Below, one piece after another: positions 15,996 through 23,965 of a stretch of DNA of 64,000 bases (position 1 is the first letter of the stretch; each line of letters begins with the position of its first letter). The notes beneath the pieces were generated by a model, which had not been told where the DNA came from, did not search any database, and worked only from the letters and a program-made list of their open reading frames with translations. The stretch lies in assembly GCA_002256205.1 (NCBI GenBank), contig NKIW01000003.1:62001-126000 (forward strand), written 5' to 3'. The stretch is from Rhizobiales bacterium PAR1 (GTDB lineage Bacteria > Pseudomonadota > Alphaproteobacteria > Rhizobiales > Beijerinckiaceae). Both the position numbers and the translations under genes were made by a program.

Positions 15996-17393
15996 ATGCC
16001 TCTGGCGTTCCGCAGCCCCATCACTCCGAAATCGCTGGCGGGCCGCCTGTTCTTCTCGGCGGTGGTGCTGTCTGTTCTTGTTCTGGTAACGGCGGGCACC
16101 ATTCTCTCCGCGATTAACCGACGGACGGTCGAGGCGGCCTTCGACGAGCGCCTGAAACTTTATCTCAAGGTGCTGGTGGCGGACGTCGCAGCCTTGAGCG
16201 ATGGCGGCAATGTCGAGCCGGGCAATCTCGGTGAGCCGCAATTCCAGATCCCGCTCTCCGGCTGGTACTGGCAAATTATTCGCGTGGACCGCGAAAGCGC
16301 GGCCTCCAGTATCCTCAGAACCTCCCGATCCCTGTTTTCAAGCCGACTGCCGGCTTTGGTCGAGCCGGGCCTTCCCTCCGCGCGTGGCGATTTTCGTGAT
16401 GGCTACCTGACCGGACCGGAAGGGCGGCGCATCCGCATCGTCGAGCAGGAAATCGATCTTGGCGAGCAGAACCGGTTTGTCATTTCCGTTGCTGGCAATG
16501 CAGAGGAAATCGCCGAGGAAAGCCGCCGGTTCGAATTCACCCTCGCCATTACGCTGACTTTGCTCGCCTCGGCGCTCGCGGTCTCTGCTTTCTTGCAGGT
16601 GCGCTATGGCCTCACACCGCTGCGGCGGCTCTCGCAATCGCTGGCGGAAGTGCGCGCCGGCGAGAAGGATCACGTTGAGGGCGATTTTCCCGAAGAAGTC
16701 GCGCCGCTCGCACAGGAACTCAACCAGGTGCTGGATGTGAACCGCGAAATCGTGGCGCGGGCACGGGGGCAGGTAGGCAATCTCGCCCATGCACTCAAGA
16801 CGCCATTGAGCGTTCTGCTCAATGAGGCGGGCTCTGATTCAGGGCTGCTAGCCGAGAAGGTGCGCGAACAATCCGCTGTGATGCGCGATCAGGTCCAGTA
16901 TTATCTGGACCGTGCCCGTGCTGCGGCGCGCGCGGCAACAATCGGCAACATTACCGATATTGAGCCCGTCATTGCCTCCTTTGTTCGCGCCTTCGAGAAA
17001 ATTTACCGCGACCGGGATCTCGTTTTCGAGACGGAAATCGAACCCGGCTTGCGGTTCCGCGGCGAAAAGCAGGATTTCGAGGAAATGATCGGAAATCTGG
17101 CCGATAATGCAGGTAAGTGGGCCAACGGTCGTGTGATGATCCGTGCGACGCGCATGGAAGGCGGTGCGACTCCGATGCTGATCCTCACGGTCGATGATGA
17201 TGGGCCGGGGCTCGCGGAGGAAGCGCGCAAGGAAGCCACCAAACGCGGGCGTCGCCTCGATGAAACCAAACCGGGTTCCGGATTGGGGCTCTCGATCGTG
17301 GTCGATATGGCTTCCCTTTATGGTGGCTCGTTTCATCTCGACGATTCCCCGCTTGGCGGACTGAGAGCACGCCTTGTCCTGCCGACATTGTGA
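15996..17393 (+). CDS. PhoQ/FeuQ-like sensor histidine kinase
   Basis: A 465-residue membrane kinase with transmembrane segments at about residues 19-40 and 181-200 flanking a periplasmic sensor domain of about 140 residues. A HAMP-like linker follows (PLRRLSQSLAEVRAGEKD). The dimerisation box has H265 in NLAHALKTPLSVL. The ATPase domain has the N box (EEMIGNLADNAGKWA), G1 (DDDGPGL) and G2 (GSGLGLSIV). The HALKTPLSVL form is typical of PhoQ-type kinases. It forms a tight operon with the preceding regulator and lies 160 bases upstream of ccmI on the same strand. Confidence 0.92.
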   Translation: MPLAFRSPITPKSLAGRLFFSAVVLSVLVLVTAGTILSAINRRTVEAAFDERLKLYLKVLVADVAALSDGGNVEPGNLGEPQFQIPLSGWYWQIIRVDRESAASSILRTSRSLFSSRLPALVEPGLPSARGDFRDGYLTGPEGRRIRIVEQEIDLGEQNRFVISVAGNAEEIAEESRRFEFTLAITLTLLASALAVSAFLQVRYGLTPLRRLSQSLAEVRAGEKDHVEGDFPEEVAPLAQELNQVLDVNREIVARARGQVGNLAHALKTPLSVLLNEAGSDSGLLAEKVREQSAVMRDQVQYYLDRARAAARAATIGNITDIEPVIASFVRAFEKIYRDRDLVFETEIEPGLRFRGEKQDFEEMIGNLADNAGKWANGRVMIRATRMEGGATPMLILTVDDDGPGLAEEARKEATKRGRRLDETKPGSGLGLSIVVDMASLYGGSFHLDDSPLGGLRARLVLPTL

Positions 17394-17553
17394 CCTACCT
17401 CATGGTTTGATTTGGCGTGCTCACGGCACTCTGGTATGCGGGCGCCATGGTTTGGCTCACTGAACAAAATTTCCGCGCCAATTTGCGTATGATCATGGGC
17501 GGGGGCGAAGGCCTGTGCTCGAGATCGGCGCCATTTGCCTTCAGGACTGCACC

Positions 17554-18666
17554 ATGATCCTCTGGTTCTCCATTGCTGCTTTGATTGTCGGCGCGAGCCT
17601 GTTCGTGCTTTGGCCGCTGATCCGTGGTGGTGTCGGCGAGAATCGGCTGGCGCGCGAAGTCGCGATGTACGAGGCGCGCAAGGCAGAGTTGATCCGGCAG
17701 CGGGATGCTGGCGAGATTTCGACGGGCGAATGCGACGCCGCACTTGCCGAACAAGGGCGTGCGCTATTGGTTTTGAGCCGGGGCAGGGCTGCCGCCGCAG
17801 GTGAGGATGCCGGCAAGAGCGGCGCGCGCCGCAAGCTGGCAGCCTTGATGATGCTGATTGGTGTGCCGGTTCTTGCGCTCCCGATTTATCTGCGCGTCGG
17901 CGTACCAAGCTTGCCAGATGCCCCGCTCGCCTCGCGCGAGCGCTCTCAGCAACCGTTTGATGTCGAGACAGCGCTTCAGAAAATCGAGGCACATCTCGCG
18001 CAGAACCCCGGCGATGTCCGCGGGTTTGAGGTTGTCGCGCCGGTTTATCTGAAGGCGGGGCGCTATGCCGACGCCGCGCGCGCTTATGCCCGCGTGATTG
18101 AGCTTTCCGGCGAAACCCCGGAGCGGCTGGCTGATCTTGGCGAGAGCCTTGTCGCTGATAAGGATGGCCTCATCAGCGCCGAAGCGCGGCAAGCCTTCGA
18201 GCGTGCGTTGAAGCTGGATGGGCGCTTTGCAAAACCCAAATTCTATCTCGCCCTTGCCCGGGAACAGGACGGCGATATCGCCGGGGCGCTTGCTGAACTC
18301 GAAAAAATCGCCGCAGAACTGCCGGAGAGCCCGGCAAAATCGCGTGTAAATGGCGAGATCGAACGGTTTCGGGCGCAAAACAAGATGCCATCAAATCCTG
18401 CGGGACAAGCCATCGCGAACCTTCCTCCGGCAGAACGCGAGGCGATGATTCGCTCAATGGTGGAAGGGCTGGATGCGCGCCTATCCGAAAAGGGCGGCAC
18501 CCTGGCGGAATGGCGCCAGCTTGTTCAGGCGCGACTCGTGCTGCGCCAGCGCGATGCAGCAGAAGCGGCTCTGGCCAAAGCACGCGCGGCGCTGGCCGCC
18601 GATATGTCTGCCGTATCCGAACTTGACGCGCTTGCTGCCGCGATCAAAGCCCAACCGACGCCGTGA
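17554..18666 (+). CDS. ccmI: Cytochrome c maturation protein CcmI (CycH)
   Basis: A 370-residue membrane-anchored protein that chaperones apocytochrome c to the heme ligation complex. There are two membrane segments (about residues 2-22 and 93-112), between them a cytoplasmic leucine-zipper-like loop ([25 protein letters not shown]), and a periplasmic TPR region (about 135-370, for example [21 protein letters not shown]). ATG 17554 is chosen because [21 protein letters not shown] is the conserved start; the frame is open for 13 codons upstream. It is first of four genes in the order ccmI-E-F-H. Confidence 0.93.
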   Translation: MILWFSIAALIVGASLFVLWPLIRGGVGENRLAREVAMYEARKAELIRQRDAGEISTGECDAALAEQGRALLVLSRGRAAAAGEDAGKSGARRKLAALMMLIGVPVLALPIYLRVGVPSLPDAPLASRERSQQPFDVETALQKIEAHLAQNPGDVRGFEVVAPVYLKAGRYADAARAYARVIELSGETPERLADLGESLVADKDGLISAEARQAFERALKLDGRFAKPKFYLALAREQDGDIAGALAELEKIAAELPESPAKSRVNGEIERFRAQNKMPSNPAGQAIANLPPAEREAMIRSMVEGLDARLSEKGGTLAEWRQLVQARLVLRQRDAAEAALAKARAALAADMSAVSELDALAAAIKAQPTP

Positions 18667-18676
18667 GGAACGAGAG

Positions 18677-19135
18677 ATGACCCGCAAGCAGAAGCGTTTG
18701 GCGTTGATCGGTGGCATTGGGGTCGTTCTGGCATTGGCGGTTGGCCTGATCCTGACGGCCCTGCGCGATCAGATCGTCTTTTTCCGCTCCCCGACCGAAG
18801 TGGTTCAGGGGAAAGTAAAGCCCGGCGATTCATTCCGGCTGGGTGGTCTTGTTGAAAAGGGAAGCGTCAACAAGGAATCGGGACAGATTGTCCGCTTCGT
18901 TGTGACCGATGGCGCAAATGCTGTGAAAGTGACCTTTACGGGTCTGTTGCCGGACCTTTTCCGAGAGGGGCAAGGTGTCGTCGCCGAGGGCAAGCTTGAT
19001 CCTGCCGGACAATTCACAGCCTCGAACGTGCTCGCCAAACACGACGAGAATTATATGCCGCGCGAAGTGGCAGATTCGCTCAAGAAGCAGGGCGTTTGGC
19101 GTGATGATGCCGGAAGCAAAGGAGCCAAGCCATGA
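18677..19135 (+). CDS. ccmE: Heme chaperone CcmE (CycJ)
   Basis: A 152-residue periplasmic heme chaperone anchored by one N-terminal membrane segment (about residues 8-28). It receives heme from CcmC and delivers it to CcmF/CcmH. The heme-binding His is H122 in [10 protein letters not shown], with the usual Tyr (Y126) four residues later. ATG 18677 follows GAGAG. The start of ccmF overlaps its end by 4 bases. Confidence 0.96.
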   Translation: MTRKQKRLALIGGIGVVLALAVGLILTALRDQIVFFRSPTEVVQGKVKPGDSFRLGGLVEKGSVNKESGQIVRFVVTDGANAVKVTFTGLLPDLFREGQGVVAEGKLDPAGQFTASNVLAKHDENYMPREVADSLKKQGVWRDDAGSKGAKP

Positions 19136-21105
19136 TCGTCGAGCTTGGTCATTTCGCGCTGGTCATGGCGCTGGTTGTCGCCTTGTTTCAGGCCAGCGTG
19201 CCCCTCTGGGGGGCACTGAGGCAAGATGACGTTCTGCTCCGCCTTGCGCCGCGCGCAGCTATTCTGCAATTCATTCTCGTTGCGATGGCGTTCAGCGCGC
19301 TAACCTGGGCGTTCCTGACGTCCGATTTTTCTGTCGCGAACGTTTTCCAGAATTCCCATTCGCTCAAGCCGCTGATCTACAAGTGGAGCGGCGTCTGGGG
19401 CAATCACGAAGGCTCGATGCTGCTCTGGGTGTTGATTCTGGCGCTTTTTGGGGCAGCTGTGGCGGTTTCCTCCGGTCATTTACCAGAGGATATGCTAGGT
19501 GTGACGCTGGCCGTTCAGGCCATGGTGGCAGCGGCGTTTATCGCCTTTCTGGTGTTTGCCTCCAACCCTTTCCTGCGGATCCTTGCTGCGCCCTTCGAGG
19601 GACAGGGGCTGAACCCGGTGTTGCAGGACCCCGGTCTCGCGATCCATCCGCCTCTGCTTTACCTTGGCTATGTCGGGTTTTCGATTGTGTTTTCGTTCGC
19701 GGCGGCCGCGCTCATTCTGGGCCGAGTCGATGCGGCATTTGCGCGGATGGTGCGTCCCTGGACGCTTGCGGCCTGGATTGTGCTGACACTTGGAATCGCG
19801 ATGGGCTCCTATTGGGCCTATTATGAGCTTGGCTGGGGCGGTTACTGGTTCTGGGATCCGGTGGAAAACGCCTCGCTGATGCCGTGGCTCACCGGCACGG
19901 CGCTGCTTCATTCCGCCATTGTGATGGAAAAGCGCGAGGCGCTCAAAACCTGGACGATCTTGCTCGCGATTGTCACGTTTTCGCTCTCACTGCTTGGAAC
20001 TTTCCTTGTCCGTTCCGGGGTCCTGACATCGGTTCATGCGTTTGCGGTCGACCCCGAACGCGGGTTGTTCATTCTGGCGATCCTGATCGCGTTTATCGGC
20101 GGAAGCTTGTTCCTTTTCGCCATGCGGGCCAGTGCGATGGATGGTGGCGGCCTGTTTGCGCCAATCAGCCGGGAAGGCGCGCTGGTCTTCAACAACCTGT
20201 TTCTGTCAGTTGCCGCACTGGCGGTCTTTATCGGCACGCTTTACCCGCTGTTGCTGGAAGCGTTGACCGGTGCCAAGATCTCGGTGGGGGCACCGTTCTT
20301 CAATCTGACGGCCGTGCCTTTGATGATCCCGCTCTTCATTGCGATCCCGATCGGTCAGAAGCTGGCGTGGAAGCGGGGAAATCTTGCTGGTGCCGTGCAG
20401 CGCATCTGGTGGGCTCTGGCGTTGGCTCTGACGCTGACGGCGGGTGTAAACTTCATGATCGGCGGTGGCCCCGTGCTGGCGCTGGCGGCTATCGCGCTTG
20501 GGCTCTATCTTGTGTTTGGCGCACTTGATGAACTGGTGGACCGGGCATCGCGAGGGGGGGCGTCCATGGTTTCGGCCCGTCTACGAGCGATCCCTCGATC
20601 CGTCTACGCGATGGTGATTGCCCATGCCGGCGCTGGAATCATGGTGCTGGGGTTGGCTGGAACGGCCTTCGAGCAGGAACGGATCGTGGCGGTCAAACCA
20701 GGCCAGACCATCACGCTCGGTGGTTATCTCCTGACATTCAAGGGCATTAGCAATCAGCCGGGACCGAATTACTTGGCGACGGCAGCCCGTTTTGAACTTC
20801 GGGATGGCGCGACACTGGTCGCCGAACTGGTACCGGCCAAACGGGTTTATATCGGGCGTCAAATGCCAACCTCCGAAACAGCACGATATCGTCATGGCTT
20901 CAGCGAAGTGTATCTCGCGATCGGTGAGGTTCAGGACGATACCAGTGTGGACCTCCGCGCCTATAACAAACCCTTCGTGCTCTTTATCTGGCTTGGTCCT
21001 TTGATCATGGGGATCGGCGGAATGCTCTCGCTCTCGGATCGCCGGTTGCGGGTGGGCGCACCACGACAGGCACAGCGCGCTAAACCACAGGGAGCGGCGG
21101 CATGA
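19132..21105 (+). CDS. ccmF: Cytochrome c heme lyase subunit CcmF (CycK)
   Basis: A 657-residue polytopic membrane protein, the core of the heme ligase. It has the tryptophan-rich WWD-type motif ([20 protein letters not shown], about residues 232-251) that faces the periplasm and contacts heme held by CcmE. The CcmF-type sequence near residues 79-93 ([15 protein letters not shown]) and many hydrophobic segments along the chain fit the family's usual length. It overlaps ccmE and ccmH by 4 bases each, indicating coupled translation. Confidence 0.96.
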   Translation: MIVELGHFALVMALVVALFQASVPLWGALRQDDVLLRLAPRAAILQFILVAMAFSALTWAFLTSDFSVANVFQNSHSLKPLIYKWSGVWGNHEGSMLLWVLILALFGAAVAVSSGHLPEDMLGVTLAVQAMVAAAFIAFLVFASNPFLRILAAPFEGQGLNPVLQDPGLAIHPPLLYLGYVGFSIVFSFAAAALILGRVDAAFARMVRPWTLAAWIVLTLGIAMGSYWAYYELGWGGYWFWDPVENASLMPWLTGTALLHSAIVMEKREALKTWTILLAIVTFSLSLLGTFLVRSGVLTSVHAFAVDPERGLFILAILIAFIGGSLFLFAMRASAMDGGGLFAPISREGALVFNNLFLSVAALAVFIGTLYPLLLEALTGAKISVGAPFFNLTAVPLMIPLFIAIPIGQKLAWKRGNLAGAVQRIWWALALALTLTAGVNFMIGGGPVLALAAIALGLYLVFGALDELVDRASRGGASMVSARLRAIPRSVYAMVIAHAGAGIMVLGLAGTAFEQERIVAVKPGQTITLGGYLLTFKGISNQPGPNYLATAARFELRDGATLVAELVPAKRVYIGRQMPTSETARYRHGFSEVYLAIGEVQDDTSVDLRAYNKPFVLFIWLGPLIMGIGGMLSLSDRRLRVGAPRQAQRAKPQGAAA

Positions 21106-21602
21106 GATTGCGTGCGATTTGCCTCGCCCTTCTGGTGAGCTTGAGCGCGGCAGCCCCGGCTTTCGCGGTCCGGCCCGGTGAGCAACTGCCCGATGCGACG
21201 CAGGAAGCGCGCGCGCGACGTATTTCTGCTGAGTTGCGGTGCCTCGTCTGCCAGAACCAGTCGATCGATGACTCGGACGCCTCACTGGCGACAGACCTGC
21301 GTCGTCTCGTCCGGGAGAGGATTGCCGCAGGCGATTCTGATCAGTCGGTGCTCGATTTTATTGTTGCCCGCTACGGCGAATTTGTCCTGCTGAAACCGTC
21401 CTTTTCCACGCAAACACTGATCCTTTGGGGGCTCCCTGTCGTTGCCCTGCTGTTGGGCGGTATGGCGGCATTCAGGCTCTTTCGTCGCGTGAGGGCTGGC
21501 GAAGAACCTTCCGGCGATGAAGCTGGCAAGTCGGTTGCCGGGCTGTCGGAGACCGAACAGCAGGAACTGGCAAAACTGATTGCACAGAAATCCCTGCGCT
21601 GA
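21102..21602 (+). CDS. ccmH: Cytochrome c maturation thioredoxin-like CcmH (CycL)
   Basis: A 166-residue protein with a signal peptide (about 1-22), the redox motif LRCLVCQNQ (C47, C50) and one C-terminal membrane segment (about residues 106-125). It reduces apocytochrome cysteines before heme attachment. It ends the operon. The other maturation genes (ccmA-D, ccmG) are not in the window, as in many Hyphomicrobiales where they form another locus. Confidence 0.95.
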   Translation: MRLRAICLALLVSLSAAAPAFAVRPGEQLPDATQEARARRISAELRCLVCQNQSIDDSDASLATDLRRLVRERIAAGDSDQSVLDFIVARYGEFVLLKPSFSTQTLILWGLPVVALLLGGMAAFRLFRRVRAGEEPSGDEAGKSVAGLSETEQQELAKLIAQKSLR

Positions 21603-21858
21603 ACTTTTCGAGCAGCGCCGAAGATTACGAAGTTTTCATACTGCCGACAGGTGGGTGACATCAGCCAGACGTTAGACCGTACTGGTGTCTCGCGGCGAGG
21701 CTTTCTGGTCACCCCCGTCGCCCCCCGCTCCGGAATTCCCGCCGCGAGACCGCCCGATTTTCAGGCGAGGCGCCAGCCGCTTGACGCATACCCCTAGGGA
21801 TGGCGATGGTGCGTGGAGCTGCGCGGCAAGAGGCGTTTCGAGAGGAAGAGTCCCCTGC

Positions 21859-22539
21859 ATGAAAATTCTGGTGGTTGAAGACGACGCCGAGGCGGGGCGC
21901 TACCTCACCCGCGCGCTCAACGAGTCCGGACATGTCGCGGATCTTGCTGCTGATGGTGAAATTGGTCTCGAAATGGCGCTCTCCGGCACCTATGATGTGC
22001 TCGTTGTTGACCGGATGCTGCCGAAGCGTGACGGCCTTTCACTGATCATGGCGCTCAGATCGGAAAAGCGATCCACGCCAGTGCTGATCCTCTCCGCACT
22101 CGGGCAGGTTGATGACCGCGTGCTCGGCCTCCGGGCCGGCGGCGATGATTATCTCACCAAGCCCTATGCCTTCACGGAGTGCCTCGCGCGGATCGAGGCG
22201 CTGGCCCGTCGGCAAAACCCGCAGAGCGCGCAACTGACGTATCGCGTCGGCGATCTGGAGCTTGATCGGCTCGCGCATCGGGTCACGCGTGGCGATGAGG
22301 AAATCCTGCTTCAGCCGCGTGAATTCCGGCTGCTCGAATATCTGATGCGCCATGCCGGACAGGTCGTGACCCGCACGATGCTGCTCGAAAACGTCTGGGA
22401 TTATCATTTTGATCCCCAAACCAATGTCATCGACGTCCATATCTCACGGCTGCGCGGCAAGATCGACAAGGGGCAGGGTGCTTCGTTGCTTCATACTGTG
22501 CGCGGCGCCGGCTACATGATTCGCGACAATGCCCGCTGA
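21859..22539 (+). CDS. OmpR-family response regulator upstream of glnE
   Basis: A 226-residue regulator with a receiver domain (phospho-acceptor D51 in VVDRMLP, Lys in LTKPYAFTE) and a C-terminal winged helix (LQPREFRLLEYLMRHAGQVVT through TVRGAGYMI). ATG 21859 is the first start matching the receiver; the upstream open frame is not conserved-looking. It overlaps the kinase gene by 11 bases. The 256 bases between ccmH and this gene contain no gene that I can see; in several related genomes a DegP-type protease gene is found there. Confidence 0.92.
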   Translation: MKILVVEDDAEAGRYLTRALNESGHVADLAADGEIGLEMALSGTYDVLVVDRMLPKRDGLSLIMALRSEKRSTPVLILSALGQVDDRVLGLRAGGDDYLTKPYAFTECLARIEALARRQNPQSAQLTYRVGDLELDRLAHRVTRGDEEILLQPREFRLLEYLMRHAGQVVTRTMLLENVWDYHFDPQTNVIDVHISRLRGKIDKGQGASLLHTVRGAGYMIRDNAR

Positions 22540-23965
22540 GGGAACCGGTTTTATCGCATCGGTAGGGCGCATCGTCCGCACGACGGCCTTCAAGCTGTCG
22601 GCGGTCTATCTAATGATGTTCGTCTTTTTCGCGGTGTTTGTGCTCGGCTACCTCGCCTGGAATACCCGCCGCTTGCTCGATGCGCAGATTACCGAAACCA
22701 TTGAAACCGAGATCAATTCGTTGGCCGCGCAATCCCGGCAGGGCGATATCCGTCGGCTCACGGCCATCATTGAACGGCGGGGCCGACAGCTCGGCTCGTT
22801 CATCTACCTGTTGGTGGATAACAAGGGTGATTCCGTCACCGGCAATGCCATTCTTCACGTCCCGGCGCTTGACCAGCGTCCCGGCTGGATCGAAGCCGAG
22901 TTCAATTGGCCCGACGAGGCGGATGACCGGAAGCGGCTCGCGAAGATCCGGGTCTTCCTGCTCCAGTCTGGTCTACGCCTCTTCGTCGGGCGAGACCTTG
23001 AAGAGCGCGCGCGGCTCGAACTTTCCATCCGCCGGGCACGCGGCTGGTCGCTCCTGATGGTGCTGCTGCTCGGTGGCTTTGGTGCGTGGTTTGTGACCAA
23101 GCGCGTGCTCGGGCGCGTCGATGCCATTGCAGCCTCCAGCGCTCGCATCATGGATGGCAACCTTTCCGAGCGACTCCCGGTTTCAAATACCAACGATGAG
23201 TTTGACCGCTTGGCTGGCCATCTCAACCAGATGCTGGATCGCATCGGCGAGTTGATGGACGGGTTGCGCGAACTCTCCGACAATGTCGCGCATGATCTCC
23301 GCACGCCGCTGACCCGGCTGCGCAACGGTGCGGAAGAAACGCTTCGAAAGGCAACAAGCCTTGAAGAAAGCCGCGAGGGGCTTGAGCGCGCCATCGCCGA
23401 ATCCGATGGTCTGATCCGCGTCTTCGAGGCGATCCTGATGATCGCGCGGGCCGAGACCGGCAATCTCGCGACATCCCTGAAGGATGTCTCACTGGAGGAA
23501 ATCGCCTCCAGCATCGCCGAGCTTTATGAGCCGTTGGCGGAGGAGGCTGGCATGCCCTTGCGTCTCGCGCTGGAGCCCGGCCTTTGCGTCCGGGCCAACC
23601 GCGAGCTGTTGGGGCGCGCGCTGGCGAACCTCGTCGATAACGCGCTGAAATATGGAGCTTCGACGGCTGTCGGTGCGTCGGAGATCATGATTACAGGTCG
23701 GAAAATTGACGGCATGATCGAGCTTTCCGTTTCGGATCGCGGGGCGGGCATCCCTGAAGATGACCGTGAGCGCGTGATGGAGCGGTTTGTGCGGCTTGAT
23801 CGCAGCCGCGCCAAGCCCGGCTTTGGCCTTGGCCTCAGCCTCGTTGCCGCCATTGCAAAGCTGCATGGCGGCCAGATGCGACTAGAAGATAACGCGCCGG
23901 GTCTTCGCGCTGTGCTTGTCTTGCCGGCTGCGAGCGGCAATGATCCGGGCGATGAAAAAGCCTGA
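22529..23965 (+). CDS. Sensor histidine kinase upstream of glnE
   Basis: A 478-residue membrane kinase. Transmembrane segments lie at about residues 24-44 and 171-190 with a periplasmic sensor region of about 125 residues between. A HAMP domain follows (LGRVDAIAASSARIMDGNLSERL, residues about 194-216). The H box has H255 in DNVAHDLRTPLTRL; the ATPase part has NLVDNALKYG, DRGAGIPE and GFGLGLSLV. It is translationally coupled to the regulator upstream and its end overlaps the glnE start by 14 bases. The signal is unknown. Confidence 0.92.
   Translation: MPAEGTGFIASVGRIVRTTAFKLSAVYLMMFVFFAVFVLGYLAWNTRRLLDAQITETIETEINSLAAQSRQGDIRRLTAIIERRGRQLGSFIYLLVDNKGDSVTGNAILHVPALDQRPGWIEAEFNWPDEADDRKRLAKIRVFLLQSGLRLFVGRDLEERARLELSIRRARGWSLLMVLLLGGFGAWFVTKRVLGRVDAIAASSARIMDGNLSERLPVSNTNDEFDRLAGHLNQMLDRIGELMDGLRELSDNVAHDLRTPLTRLRNGAEETLRKATSLEESREGLERAIAESDGLIRVFEAILMIARAETGNLATSLKDVSLEEIASSIAELYEPLAEEAGMPLRLALEPGLCVRANRELLGRALANLVDNALKYGASTAVGASEIMITGRKIDGMIELSVSDRGAGIPEDDRERVMERFVRLDRSRAKPGFGLGLSLVAAIAKLHGGQMRLEDNAPGLRAVLVLPAASGNDPGDEKA

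Noticed and set aside
20555-20561. Seven-G tract in ccmF as a phase-variation site
   Set aside because: The run is shorter than usual for contingency loci and common by chance at this GC content; the frame is intact.
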